Shown piece after piece: positions 32,144 through 43,663 of a stretch of 64,000 bases of DNA (the stretch's first letter is position 1; every line of letters starts with the position of its first letter). The translations under genes were made by a program, and so were the position numbers. The notes beneath the pieces are model-generated. The model was not told the origin of the DNA. It ran no database searches and was given only the letters and a program-made list of their open reading frames with translations. This stretch comes from Laburnicola sp. R22_1 (lineage: Eukaryota > Ascomycota > Dothideomycetes > Pleosporales > Didymosphaeriaceae): contig JACONQ010000003.1 of assembly GCA_014281115.1 (NCBI GenBank), positions 3,224,001-3,288,000 of the forward strand, in the 5' to 3' direction.

Positions 32144-32362
32144 ATGCACGAAAACGTCCCCATCATCCTGCTCTCCACCTACGCCGCCGACAATGCTGGC
32201 CGGGCCTTTGATCCAGCAACGCACTTCAAGAACGGCGTACAGTACAGAGGCGTGGACATTTTCGACTGGGACATGGTCAACTTCGACGGGGAGTACCAGG
32301 GTGGTGGACTGCCCGAGGTCTATCTGTGCATCTACGAGGATCTGCGCAGCATGGCGGTATGA
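32144..32362 (+). CDS. Hypothetical protein, 72 residues
   Basis: Complete small frame beginning MHENVPIILLSTYAADNAG and rich in Asp, Tyr and Gly, ending DLRSMAV. The composition is globular and not low-complexity, so a real small gene or a first exon is plausible. No family recognised. It starts about 100 bp after the bZIP stop on the same strand. Confidence 0.35.
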   Translation: MHENVPIILLSTYAADNAGRAFDPATHFKNGVQYRGVDIFDWDMVNFDGEYQGGGLPEVYLCIYEDLRSMAV

Positions 32363-32528
32363 GGGTTGGCGGGCGGGCGGAGGAAGCAGCAGGGAGGACA
32401 GGGCAGAGGCATGTCAGTGGTAGTGGTGCTTACAAGGTCAGAACGTCAGTAGAAATGCACCTGTCACAGGTTTCCATTCCGTGCCCGGCTATCTAGACCT
32501 CTGCTGCCCATGTGACCGTATAGCGTGC

Positions 32529-33705
32529 CTAACCATCCTCTTCTTCGCTGTTGATAGAACGCAGCTCCCTCTCTTGCTGGCGTTGGAGGAGTTTGGGCAG
32601 GGTGACCTGACGCGTACGCGGGGCTGTCGCCGCAGTCGCTGTGGTGGGCTCTTCAGCATCAGCGTCATCCTCATCTTCGTCATCCTCATCGCCATCGCCG
32701 TCCTGCTCCTCCTCGGTGTCTGAAATTTCCAGGATCCGGAGCGGCTCCGGCTGGGACGCGTCGATGCTGTGAAGTCCGCCTCCGCCTGACAGCGGGATCG
32801 GGCCACTATCAAGCGCAGCAGGACCGAGCCAGGCGTCAAGTCTACGAGCTCGGTTCACCGCCTCTGGGTTCAGGCGCTGCAACGTCTGCTCCACCCAATT
32901 GGGCATCACCGTCTGCACAGGCATCAGCAGAAGACTGCTCCAGCCCAGCGTCTCGGCGGCCTCGTACCAACGACGGGCCCGCTTCAGCCGCGCGTTGAAC
33001 CCCTCCCACGAGCTCTCGGGCTGTTCTTCCTCAAACAACAGTTGCTTCGCCTGGGTACGCGTCGTGCCGAGCCCACGCTCTCGAGCAAACCCATCGGCCG
33101 TGAGCTCGTCAACCTTCTGCTGATACCTCCGACCGATCCACGCCATGGCCAATCGAGCCATAAGGACGGTCAGCGGCACAGTGGCGCCGAGGCGCTCGAC
33201 AGCGTTCCAAACAAAGCGAAAAGACGAAGAGTGACTCTTGTTCGGCTGTAAGAGGGAGGCGCCAATCACGAAGGGGTTGACCCCAGTTTTTCAGAAATGC
33301 CAGGGCATGTGTCCTAGCCTTGTGGTTGGCAAACTGCGCGGCGCAGCGAAGCATCGTCGTGGACGTGACGTACGGATATCGCGCCGTGGAGAAGAGGTCG
33401 TGCTGGCGCACCGGTTGCCGCAAGATCCAGGATATGTTGGGCGCGTCCTTGCGGGAAATGGAGTGGAACGCAGTCTGCTCCACCTTGGCAGCCTTCGGGC
33501 CCGGAGCGACCAGTCCGTGTTCCTCTTCCTTTCGCTTCTTCGCTGCGGCCACGCGCTTCTTCTCGCGCCGAAGCTCGGCTGCGTGGTTACGGTTGGTGAT
33601 GCGCGTCGAGTACACGACGGGTGCAGCGGCATCATCTGGCTTCGCTCCCAACCCTTCTCCTTCTGCTCCTCCCTCTTCACATTGCTCTTCCTCGGCCACA
33701 GCCAC
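32529..33705 (-). CDS. Hypothetical protein with acidic C-terminus, one-base frame break
   Basis: Two overlapping minus-strand frames belong together. The upstream part (33705 to about 33285) has an acidic start, a basic RREKKRVAAAKKRKEEE helix and a segment ending HALAFLKNW. The downstream part (to 32529) continues FVIGASLLQPNKSHSSSFRFVW, several Trp/Arg-rich helices, then a long Asp/Glu tract. Joining them needs removal of one base, in the G-run 33273-33276 or the C-run 33281-33284 of the plus strand. No known domain. The long acidic and basic tracts suggest a nuclear protein. The frame at 33752-34189 may be its N-terminal portion. Confidence 0.5.
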
Positions 33706-33751
33706 CTCGTCGGGACCTCCTCGTCCACTTCACTACCATGCCCGGCTTGAG

Positions 33752-34189
33752 CTACCTCTCGACGGCGCTCTCGGTCGTGACCTTCCCTGTCTGTCCCGTC
33801 TCCCTCCTGACCAGCGCGTAGCTCCTCCTCCGTCGTTTCCGACCAGGGTGCACCGCCGGGTCCTCCTCGTCGTCGCTCTCCGGTGCCCCGCGTTTCTGTG
33901 CCGATTGGGGAGGGCTCGGCGTCGCGAAAGATGCAGCCGTGAGAAGCTGGTGCCAGACACTGTCCGGGACGGCATCCGCTGGGAGGCTCTCGCGCAGCAG
34001 ACCTACCGCCGCCGCGAGAGAGTGCACGAGGAAGAGCGGGGGCAGTCGATGGCATCCGACACGAACCAACCAGCATGGCGCGCGGGCGGCGTGGGCGTGG
34101 CAGAGCTCGCAGGTGTGGCGGCGGCGGCTCGCAGAACGTCTCGGTAGGCTTGGGTCGGGGAGTGTACCGGAGGCGTGACTGATCGGCAA
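33752..34189 (-). CDS. Hypothetical, possible N-terminal part of the 32529-33705 gene
   Basis: A 145-codon frame whose second half looks like protein: LFLVHSLAAAVGLLRESLPA, a Pro/Ser linker, an ESDDEEDP acidic patch and a KRRRRS basic cluster. It ends at a stop 47 bp before the next frame starts. An intron or a further sequencing error between the two is possible; I could not find splice sites in a matching phase. Confidence 0.35.
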   Translation of the reverse strand: MPISHASGTLPDPSLPRRSASRRRHTCELCHAHAARAPCWLVRVGCHRLPPLFLVHSLAAAVGLLRESLPADAVPDSVWHQLLTAASFATPSPPQSAQKRGAPESDDEEDPAVHPGRKRRRRSYALVRRETGQTGKVTTESAVER

Positions 34190-34199
34190 CAGAAGGCAA

Positions 34200-35010
34200 A
34201 CCCTTCTCGAGTAATGCGATGCGCTGCGCGTCGACTATGGTGCGTTCCAGGGTGTGAGAGGTGGCCGCCGATGGGATGGGAGGCAGAGGTGGTGGTGGTC
34301 CGCGCTAGACTTCAGCCGATCCTTTTGCGCCCACCTTTGCAGCCTCGACTCGCTCGACCCCAATCCGCCGCGTCCCCGAACTGTACCCTTCGTCCGACAC
34401 TAGCGCCGGAGCATGCAACCAAGATCTGCACTACTCTTACTTTGGTCAAGTACTCCTACCTCTGCGACGTTCCGCCGTCGCTGCGGCGGGCTGTCCATGG
34501 AATTGTGGAACGTGCACGCAGACTCGCCCACCCCAACGGCGCGCCCCATCATAGCACCACATATCCCCTGTGAGAACCTGGCCAGCCTGGGATGGTCCAG
34601 AGACACAGGGGACTATGGTCTGTAAAGTTTCTCCCTACGTTTCGTGTTAAATATCTAAGATGCTATAATATTTTAACTCTAGTAAATTCTAAAATAGAGC
34701 AAAGCGCTTTATAGTAGAAATAAGAAAGAGCACCTAAAGAGAAATGCTATTGAAGATCTTCGTCGTGTGGAGATTCTAACCAAGGTCGAGTCCGCACCAT
34801 ACACAGAGAGGAGTAAACAGGAGGCACTAAAACCCAGTACCTAACACACCGTGGTAGTAACAAAATATACACAAAATCGCGATGATTTCGTCGACGTTCT
34901 GCACGGCATCAACGTCGTCGGCAGTCAGCATGAGTCACATGTCTCTCATCCGTTGGAGAGCCGCAGTGGATCGTGGAGTCGCAATCGCGGGAGCAGTGTG
35001 GGCGGAACTA
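34200..35010. other. Intergenic
   Basis: GC-rich at first, then AT-rich from about 34620 to 34760. Frames are short and overlap on both strands. No gene, repeat or RNA supported. Confidence 0.4.
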
Positions 35011-36056
35011 TCATATCCTGCTCGAATGATGTCGGCAGTCACTTTTATGGGCTGAATTGCCGTCCTGGCGAATGGCATTGTACGGGGCGAGGCAGCTCCA
35101 GCAAAATTCATGCCCGCATTTTTGCCTAAGCATGAATTAGCATGGCAGTCCAACTCCTCTATAGAAACTCACATGTCATATGGTCGCATCCTTCATTCTT
35201 CTCAATGTTCCAGACGCATCCGTCTCCAGGACACTTCTTTGTAAGCTTGCTAATAGCTTCAACACTTGCTGCTTCTTGCATCCGCTGCTCTTCCTTCTGT
35301 TTCACGCGACGATCAAATTCATCACAAGTTTCTCCTTCGTGCCATTCTCTTTCATGGGATATGCACACGCGAAACCCGCATGCTGTGCAAGAGAAAATAT
35401 TTTCTTCCAGCCCACCCTCGTGTATCTGTCCAGATCTGCAAGGAGGGCTCATGCACCATCGGAAGTTCGGGTCGCGAGCGAGGACGCTTAGGGTAACATA
35501 AGTATCGTATCTGTGGCTTGTTAGAATCTTCCCGTTTCCGCACAGAAGCTACTTACTTGCCAAAGATTTCTGGCGAAGCATACTGTTTTACCTCGGCGTG
35601 CTCTAGGGTAACGTTGCACCCGACTTCTGGACACTGAATCTTGTCCCTTGCTTCTTCAACCTTCGCCTCAATCCATGCCGGGCAACATCCGGCACACAGA
35701 ACAGGGCCATGTGAGCATTTTGCCAAAGTGATAAAGTCTTGCAGCCTTTTGGTATCTTCGCATGCCACACACTTATGACTGTATGTAGGGGTTTCTTGCT
35801 GCCGCTGCTTTCCTTTATAGCTCTCACCGGACTTTCTCATACGTCTTGTCGTTCCTCCCTGATTCCCGTCCAGTATTTCCACGAACGTGCCGCTTTTTCG
35901 TAGGTCCGGATACGGAACGTACCCAGACCCCTCCCTCGTCTTTTGTCCTGGCCTATGTGAATCCCCCATACGTGCATTTGGCGAAGGTCGTTGGGCTAAC
36001 GGTAGCGTGGGACCCAATTGGTTCTTCTCACCCTGCGTCGCCTGTGGAATAAGCAT
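35011..36056 (-). CDS. RBR-type (RING-IBR-RING) E3 ubiquitin ligase
   Basis: Model: exons 36056-35557, 35510-35173 and 35125-35011, with introns of 46 bp (GTAAGT..CCACAG) and 47 bp (GTGAGT..CTTAG). One base is missing in the A-run at 35119-35123; allowing for it gives 317 residues. RING1 spans about residues 96-150 (CVACEDT, CSHGPVLCAGCC). The IBR spans about 186-229 (CMSPPC, CTACGFRVC, ETCDEF). RING2 begins CPGDGCVWNIEKNEGCDHMTC, with Cys275 in the place of the catalytic cysteine that carries ubiquitin thioester in RBR ligases, and ends in GHEFCWSC. The N-terminal 90 residues are disordered. It should transfer ubiquitin to unknown targets. Confidence 0.82.
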
Positions 36057-36949
36057 AGTGTAACGGTGGTATGGTTGATAGTTTCAAACGGGGACTGATA
36101 GTGGGATGGTTGTCTCTCAAGACGGAGGACGCGCTGGATTTATAGACTATCTGTGGGCCCCAGAGCGGGGCGGTAACGAAGGACCCCATGTACCAGGCGA
36201 AGTCAGAGCGGTTCAGTGACTATTGGCTGTCGGTTTCGGTGTTGCATGGCTTGTGGCGTGCTTGCATTCTGCCAAGGTGCTCACTGACAACGTGTGTTCT
36301 CCGCCGGATGCCACCGCAACCACACGACTGGGTGACGCCGCGGTCCCGTCCCGATCAGACACACTGGCCGCACTCTTCCCCCAGCAGCCATCGGCAGGGG
36401 CCCCCCAAGTTTGTCCCAGCTCTCACTAAAACAGCCGCCTCATGCCTGCCGATCCCCAATGCCCCTCTGGATACTGTGTTTGTACCTTGGATAGAGTGTG
36501 CTGAGAAGAAGCGGGATCGTTGCGGCGATGGTGAACAGAATGGCCAATCGAGCCGGATCTCTTTCCTTTAGCTATATCTAACAGCACTCTGGGGCAGCTT
36601 ACCTATCGGGAGTCCCGTCGGCTTCAAGATACGTAGAGGGATAGCCACGAAAGTCGAGGCTGGAGTACGAGCAGCATCTCTGTGGCCTCCTTCCATCACC
36701 GCTTGCTGCATGCGGTCAGCCCCGGCAGCCAATCTGGCCGCCCCTGTTCGCCTTTGACTAAGACCCAGCGACGAGAACTCCGAGCGCGCGAGCCGCGTCC
36801 TGCTCCTCCGATGTACAGGGCCGACTCCCTTCCCCTGAACCTCATATGATGGCGTTTATATAAACCCATGCTGAACGCTGAGGCTGCATCCAAAATCCTA
36901 ATATAAGGGCCGCAAAGCACACGACCATTCTTAAGCCGTTGTTGCAGAA
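36057..36949. other. Intergenic between divergent RBR and Zn2Cys6 genes
   Basis: About 890 bp separating two divergently transcribed genes. It has Pro/His-coding chance frames but nothing supported. It presumably holds both promoters. Confidence 0.45.
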
Positions 36950-39188
36950 ATGCGCTCACGAACAGGATGGCAAGTGGACCTCTCCAACCACTCTACTACT
37001 CTACCATCTCCTGACATGGCCTGCCAGCTTGACTTGTCGCAAGCGGAAGCTCAAGTGCGACGAAAACAAGCCCACCTGCAGCCAATGCTGCAAATCCTCC
37101 CGCGAATGCATCCCAAGTTCCGGCCTCGTCTTCCGCCACCAGCACAACGCCTCAATGAATGGGGACAGCTCCACAGATGGGCAAACTCTCAATTTATTCT
37201 ATGCATACAAGAACACCTTCCATGATGATACTGTCTGGCTCGATATTCCTAAGAACGGTTTGCGCGCCCTTCGTCGATAGCGCTTCTCTAAAGCTCTAAT
37301 AATCCTCCAGTGACATTCCTTAACACGACCAATCCGTATCTAGATCCTCCCAGCCCAGTGCTAAGGACATTGTCTGTTACGTCGCGAGATTCTCCAACCC
37401 CGCTTAAGCGTCGGAGAGTCACCTCATGCTCCAACACCCTTGACAACGCCAGCACACCCTCCAGCGCCGGGCCCGAGGTCCATACCTATGCGACCAACGG
37501 CGCGTCCTTACGCTTCATTCCAGAAGCAGATCTGGCTCCTTGCTATGAACAACCACCGATGATCTTACCGCCGACATCCTCAATGACACCGCCTCCCATC
37601 GACCCCTGGATTCCGTCGCGATTTGATCCCGACCAGATACCCCGCTCGAGCTCAATCGCTGCCAGCCGATGGTCGCCATCCCATGCTGACACGGAGACCG
37701 CGGTCGAGTGGCATCCCGAGATTGCATATCTCCTAGGGTGGTTTTCTGGAGGCGCTGGCCACTGGATGGATCTCTTTGATCTGAATAGGTACTTCTCTTC
37801 CCACGTGCCAGTTAAAGCGCGAGATAATCCCCTCTTAAAGTACGCCGCGGTCGCCTGCTCTGCCAAAGCCCTAGCACGTGGTAGCACGACGCGCCAGGCT
37901 CGGATGGGGCTCTGCCCAGGCTCTCACGTAGTGGACTGGTACCACAAAGCCGCGCAATACTACGATGCTGCCGTGTCGCTTCTTCTCCAGGCTTTGAAGG
38001 CTGATTCGACCATTATGTCAGAACCAGATTCTGAAAGCGGTCTATCACACGGGGATACTAGTCCCCATCGTAAACGGCGCCGTGCCTCAAGCAATGTGAA
38101 CCAGCGGACTGACACAGATGAGCTGCTCGCGGCTTCAGCGATCCTCTGCGTATACGAGTTTCTGGACGCCTCCATGGCAGACTGGTCCAAGCATTTGAAC
38201 GGCGTGAAGTCTCTTCTTGTACAGATACAAACACCCCCTCCAACCATCAACTCCGCCAATCTTGGGTTTATCTCTAGAGCACGTCGCGCGATATTCTGGA
38301 ACATAGCCCGGCAGAGTATGCTGGCAGCGTGTAAGTGCGCTCTGCCCACCTTCGATAGCCTTAACTAACCTTCACAATGTAGTCATCACCAAGAGTCGAA
38401 CCCTTTTTGACACCGAAGAGCTCTCTCTATGGAAGGAAGCTGGCCTCCTTATCGACGAGCATGGATACATTGTCCCTAGCAACACAACTGACACCGGCTA
38501 TCCAGAGGGCGACATCATTATGAAGGAGGACCTTATCTGCAATGCACTGGTGTGGCTGATGTCGAAGCTCGTCAACTTCATCGCCGCCGGTGAGGACCTT
38601 CCTGTGGATCCTGGACCCTCCCGCGTCGATGTGGCCCAGTGCACCTTGGATCACTGGAACTCCTTGAATCGCCAGTTTCAGAGATGGTACAATGGGTTGC
38701 CGATAATTTTCCAGCCGTGCGCTAGAATCGACTCTACTCGCATCTCTGGGAGGCTTCAAGGAGAGAACGAAGTCGGCTTTCCCGAGATTTGGTACAGCAT
38801 TCCTATGTGCGCGTCAACTATGCAATGCTACTACATGAGCAAGATCCAGCTGCTGATGAACAAGCCACACGAGTCCACACCGGGCCATACTACTGTAGTC
38901 GCTCGATTAAACACTTGTCAATCCGTGCTGGCTGAATGTCAGGTGTCCGCCCGCGAGATTATTAGCATATCTCTAGCTCGACCGGACGAGGCCGTCCGCA
39001 TCCAGTCCATTCAGCCACTGGTCACTGCTGGCCAGTGTTTGAGAACCGCTGGAGAGCGACAAGTGGTACTGGAGCTTCTCCACGACATCGAGGCCAACAT
39101 TGGCTGGGCTACCGACTATTGCAGGAAGCAGCTGGTCGAACAGTGGCAGTGGGAAGACTCATGCTCTGCCATAACTACAGCTTGTTAA
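36950..39188 (+). CDS. Zn2Cys6 transcription factor
   Basis: Model: exons 36950-36969, 37028-37257, 37311-38330 and 38383-39188, giving 691 residues with no frame break. The first intron (36970-37027) uses a GC donor with the classical GCAAGT context; only this donor restores the zinc cluster. The cluster spans residues 7-34 with spacing C-x2-C-x6-C-x6-C-x2-C-x6-C and basic RKRKLK after the second Cys. The other introns begin GTTTGC and GTAAGT. A Ser/Pro linker with an RRRRAS patch is followed by a fungal-specific transcription-factor domain (about 170-640), including EIAYLLGWFSGG and WFS/WNS-type helices. It is convergent with the ABC transporter gene and may regulate it. Confidence 0.9.
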
Positions 39189-39622
39189 AGAAAGGCAAGC
39201 GGCTTGCTCTGGGTTACGCAGCTACGTGCGGTGGGTAGCAGCCAATACCGTAATGTACCGCAGTTCCTAGATGTGCTGTGGTATAAAAAGTGTGCTTTTG
39301 TGGTGGCTGGCGATCCTCGGAACACCGCTTTTCTTTCCCGGCGGGGATTCGACAAGCATCATCAACACTAAGCACCTAATTCTCTATTTAAAGGGATTAC
39401 AGAAGACGACGTTGGAGATGGCAGGTGGAGAACACAAGAATGCAGCAAAATTTGAGCAGCTTCGGCAGAAGAGTCGGTTTTTCAGATGGGTTTTTAGATG
39501 GTTCACTTACTTCCTGCTTCCTGCAACTTCCGCCCCTCATGTCGAATCGCCGCATTCTTGTAGTTACTATTGGAGGGAGTGAGCGCCTACCACCCCTCTG
39601 ACGTCAGTCAAGTGACAACAAA

Positions 39623-42067
39623 CTATGCCTTATCTAAAGTCCGATGGCTCCAAAGTTCGTTGTATTTCCTTCCGTTTGCTAGCAGTTCATCATGCGTGCC
39701 ACTCTCAATAATCTTTCCCTCATCTACTACAAATATCTTGTCGGCTCTAACAATCGTTGACAGGCGATGTGCAATTACAAACACAGTTCGTCCAGAGACT
39801 AGGCGCTGGAGGGCTTCCTGGATCTCCGCTTCGGTCAATGTATCAACTGCAGAGGTAGCTTCATCTAGCGCCACAATTCTGGAGCCTTTGAGTAGGGCGC
39901 GAGCGATGGCAAGGCGCTGAAGCTCTCCGCCAGAAAGCCGAACCCCTCTCTCTCCCACCATGGTCTCATAACCATCTGGAAATTCCATAATCTTGTCGTG
40001 AATAGCAGCCGATTTGCATATATCTACAATTTCTGCGTTTGTAGCGTCAAGGCGAGCATAGCGGATGTTCTCCCGGATAGAACAACTAAAAAGCGTAGGG
40101 TTCTGAGGGACGATCCCAATAGCGCTTCGGAGGCTAGAGAGCTTAACATGGCGCACATCTTGGCCGTCTATTGCAATAGATCCCTCGCATGGATCGTACA
40201 GCCGGAAGAGAAGCTTCAAGAGAGTAGATTTTCCACTGCCAGTTGTACCGACAATGGCGACTGTTTGGCCAGGTTTTGCGACAAGATTTAGGTCCTTTAT
40301 AAGAGGCTTGCGTGAGTCGTAAGCGAATTCCACATTCTGGAACCTAACCTCTCCAGCATCGACAACGAGCTCTTTGGATGAATCAGCGTCGGTTATAGAG
40401 GGTTCTGTATAGAGTAACTGAAGAAGCCTTTCGGCATTGACGAGTGTCGAACTGATCGTTTGGTATGAGCCTGTAACCCTCTTTACTGTACCCTTTATAG
40501 CACTCCAGTACGTAATAAAGGTTACTAGACTTCCGACTGATTTCTTACCCGCGACAACCGGTAACATCGCGAGAATGGTGCAGCCAGCGAACCCGGCAGT
40601 CATGATAAGGTCTTGGACAGCATTACCACACAGCAGTCGATAAAGGTAGCTGTATGAAGCATCGACAAAACCTTGAACCACTGTACCATAACGCCATTTC
40701 TCAAATCGGGTTCGATCAAAGTACGTGACAGTAAGCCAGTTCGATACAACCTCATATGCCACCTTGCTCTCGGTACGGCCATTTTCGGTTAAAATTCTTT
40801 GTTGGTGTTGTATCCAGGAATTGGAAGCGATTCCAAACGAGAGGTAGATTGCTGAGATGCCGATGATAACCGAAGTCAAGTATATATCGAATAGATAGGT
40901 AACATATCCCGTTGCGATGATGAAATCAATCACAATTGGAATGATCTCGAAAGCAAAAAGCTGAACCAGGCTGGTTAACGACCCGGCTTGGTCTATTGCT
41001 TTTAGAATCTCTCCAGTATCTTTGTTTGAGTGAAAGTCGGACGATAAATCCATAACATGGCCCATAGCTAGATTCGTAATTTGTTTGTACGAGGAATTTT
41101 GAATGCAGGTATTTGCAAGACTGTCGAGTACGTTAAGTCCAGCACGGCTGTCAAGCCAGAGATAGCATATCCAGAAGGCGATTGCTTTCCAGGGCATCTT
41201 TCCCGATTCCGAACTAAGCTTATCAATAGCAATACCAAGTTGCCGAGGAATGGCAACGTTTATGCCACGGTTTAGAATAGCTATAACAATGCGTACAGCC
41301 AGAGAACAGAGGATTTTCGAGTCGCGCCATGGCAACAGATGTGGCATGAATATCCTAAAGTCTTGCAGGTATTTAACCCAATTGCCTGGTTCTTTAAGTC
41401 GTCTCTGTGGTTGTTGAAGTGTATCCGCATTATCGCGTCCGAGGAGTAACTGCGCCTCTTCGTCCGTGTGCTGTTCTGCCCGGCAGGACAAAACGACAAG
41501 AATGCCGTTTATTGATAGTGCGAGGGTGACCACAGGCCTCATAATGCTGAAGCACAAAGTAACGGTGTGCAGGTATCCTCGAGTTGCAAGCAAGAGAGTC
41601 GTGGCAATGCTTTCAAACAGGAACCCAAGGACAAAGACACCACCATATGGATTCCATAGGAGGGATTTAGTCCTGGATAAACAAACTGCGAGGGCTGTCC
41701 ATCCCACAGCAACGCTAAGAATACGGAACAGGGCATGTTGAGGAGCCGATCGATCGTAGCCAGCTGGCTGTTGGTAGACGTAGAATAGGGCCTCGAGGAC
41801 GTAGCTTAGGGCGATAGCAATCATCAATAGTACCACTATGACCCGTCTCTTCAAGCCTAATGTAGCCGCTTTCTGCAGTTTACACAAGCCAAAAACGAGC
41901 GCAAGGAGATAAAACAGCCCCATAGAAGGGGCATAGGTATAGTCGAGAAAGGCCCATGTTTGGGACTTGAGTTCGTAAGAGATCTGCATTACGTGGCCTG
42001 CAGTTGTTTTCTTAGGCAAAAGGGAGGAGGTAGTTGAGTAAAGGCAATAGCATAGGCCAGCGTGCAA
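39623..42067 (-). CDS. HMT1-type ABC half-transporter (ABCB family)
   Basis: An intact, intronless frame of 814 residues. The first 200 form a five-helix N-terminal membrane extension, then a six-helix ABC transmembrane domain (about 250-550) with a GYVTYLFDIYLTSVIIG segment. The single nucleotide-binding domain has Walker A GTTGSGKST (607-615), Q-loop VPQNPTLF, signature LSGGE (711-715), Walker B RIVALDE and H-loop IAHRLS (about 765). Half-transporters with this extension are the HMT1 (heavy metal tolerance) type, acting as homodimers in the vacuolar membrane to move phytochelatin- or glutathione-linked substrates. The exact substrate is not readable. The full open frame shows that long error-free genes exist in this window. 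Confidence 0.93.
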   Translation of the reverse strand: MHAGLCYCLYSTTSSLLPKKTTAGHVMQISYELKSQTWAFLDYTYAPSMGLFYLLALVFGLCKLQKAATLGLKRRVIVVLLMIAIALSYVLEALFYVYQQPAGYDRSAPQHALFRILSVAVGWTALAVCLSRTKSLLWNPYGGVFVLGFLFESIATTLLLATRGYLHTVTLCFSIMRPVVTLALSINGILVVLSCRAEQHTDEEAQLLLGRDNADTLQQPQRRLKEPGNWVKYLQDFRIFMPHLLPWRDSKILCSLAVRIVIAILNRGINVAIPRQLGIAIDKLSSESGKMPWKAIAFWICYLWLDSRAGLNVLDSLANTCIQNSSYKQITNLAMGHVMDLSSDFHSNKDTGEILKAIDQAGSLTSLVQLFAFEIIPIVIDFIIATGYVTYLFDIYLTSVIIGISAIYLSFGIASNSWIQHQQRILTENGRTESKVAYEVVSNWLTVTYFDRTRFEKWRYGTVVQGFVDASYSYLYRLLCGNAVQDLIMTAGFAGCTILAMLPVVAGKKSVGSLVTFITYWSAIKGTVKRVTGSYQTISSTLVNAERLLQLLYTEPSITDADSSKELVVDAGEVRFQNVEFAYDSRKPLIKDLNLVAKPGQTVAIVGTTGSGKSTLLKLLFRLYDPCEGSIAIDGQDVRHVKLSSLRSAIGIVPQNPTLFSCSIRENIRYARLDATNAEIVDICKSAAIHDKIMEFPDGYETMVGERGVRLSGGELQRLAIARALLKGSRIVALDEATSAVDTLTEAEIQEALQRLVSGRTVFVIAHRLSTIVRADKIFVVDEGKIIESGTHDELLANGRKYNELWSHRTLDKA

Positions 42068-42176
42068 AGCTGGTTAAACCAGCCTTGTCCGCGTTCTAGG
42101 TGCACCTGCATTATCGTTTATGCAGCCACATCTGCAAGCCTCTTCACCAAGTCAAGTGCGTGATGCATCCGTTGTC

Positions 42177-42324
42177 GATCTAGACCTGGGAAGACGGGTC
42201 GTCCGCCCAGCCAGTTTGGGCGTGTACTTTAGTGACAAGGATACACCCCTACCAGTTTGCATGATGAGGTGTGATGAAATGGTAAGATCAGCGCGCAGAA
42301 AAGTGAGGGTGTCGCAGACTCCTA
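42177..42324 (+). repeat. 148-bp inverted duplication, copy 1
   Basis: Matches the reverse complement of 44659-44806 over 148 bp with about three differences, all A here versus G there. The boundaries are sharp (gatctagacctggg at one end, cagactccta at the other). Both copies keep the same frame open for about 49 codons. Confidence 0.95.
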
Positions 42325-42731
42325 TGGAGCGCTGCCTGCCTGTCACGCGAACAGGAATGGCGCCATGTCCCGAAGCTGCGTGCCACCCCAGCGCCCCACA
42401 TACCCCTCGTTATCACCTCGCCACTAAAGCGCTGAGAAGGTGGAATTATGTACGGTAGTTGCCGTACCCAAAAGTCCTCACCCGTATGCAGGGTTTTCAT
42501 AATTCCATCCGTTTCATCCATCCAATACCCGATTGAACTGCCCAGGCGCTGGACGCCGAGCATCACGATGTTGGTGCCTTAATCTAGGTCCATGATCCCT
42601 CTCCACCTGCACGCTACCGTATTGCTGGGAACGACACACTCCCAGGGCAGGTGGCTACAGCATCACGTCAAGGAGGCGTCGATCATGCGTCCACGGATTT
42701 ACATGCAACAGTTGATCCATAAGCAAGCTAC

Positions 42732-42989
42732 TCAATATCTGATGGGTCTTGCTCGCCGCACTCTAACGAGCATCTCCGCTATCTGATCAATCTTAGCATC
42801 AATAGTAGCACGGCTGAAGTAATCTCGGTCGTATTCTTCCATCTTGGATATGGTTTCACCACCAGGTATCTTCTCGCACGTTGTGGAACTTCTCCAGTAG
42901 CCACGCTCCCACTCATCCAGCCGAATGTCGTTGATTACTGGATTGAGCCGCTTGTACCAAGCATTTTCACCTCCGGCATTTGCTAGCAT
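42732..42989 (-). CDS. Hypothetical protein, 85 residues
   Basis: Small frame with a Trp/Arg/Asp-rich N-terminal half (DEWERGYWRSS) and a helical C-terminal half (AKIDQIAEMLVRVRRARP). It looks like protein rather than chance. It may be an exon of a larger gene between the two copies of the 148-bp duplication. Function unknown. Confidence 0.35.
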   Translation of the reverse strand: MLANAGGENAWYKRLNPVINDIRLDEWERGYWRSSTTCEKIPGGETISKMEEYDRDYFSRATIDAKIDQIAEMLVRVRRARPIRY

Positions 42990-43663
42990 AGTCCGATGAA
43001 CTTCTTCGTGCTGGTATAGTTACTGACCATGTCCCTCACAATCGCAGCTTTTTCGCAGAAGCTACCCCACGGCCCGCTTCTGGGTGTGTTGGAGAACCCA
43101 TCCTTAGCCCGCTTCGGCTGTCCCGTTCCTATACTCAGGAGGAGGGGTTCCGAGCGCCGCTGCTTGTGCTCAATCTATGCCACTTCTGTGGGTTGTAAAC
43201 CTCTTGAAAACAGGAGTCTAACCAAATCGGGCAAGATATCGAGTCCTACTGGGCATCATACGCAGGTCTACCGCCTTATATAACATCGCCTCTCATCAAT
43301 AGGTGCACCCAATTACACTATAAGTGTTTGCATCTCCGATATACCGAATACCAGGAGACGCAAGATGCCACCCAAATGTGGTCGCGGTGTAAGAAGAGCA
43401 ATCATACTATTCAACCCGATAGTGATCGGTTATCTAGAGAATATCGACACCACAAGAATTGCGGTTGCACAAAGGTGATTGCAAAGCTTTCAATCCGAAG
43501 CAGAATGTCAGAAAGCACAAATAGGGTAGCGAGAATGGAGCGGCTCTGAACTGGAAGAGCACTGCATATAGGTTATCTACAAAAGATGAATACATGAGTC
43601 TCCTAATCTTGCCGGGAATGAGCGTGCAGCGATATAAGAGCGTCCCCTCCTCCGTATCTGCCC

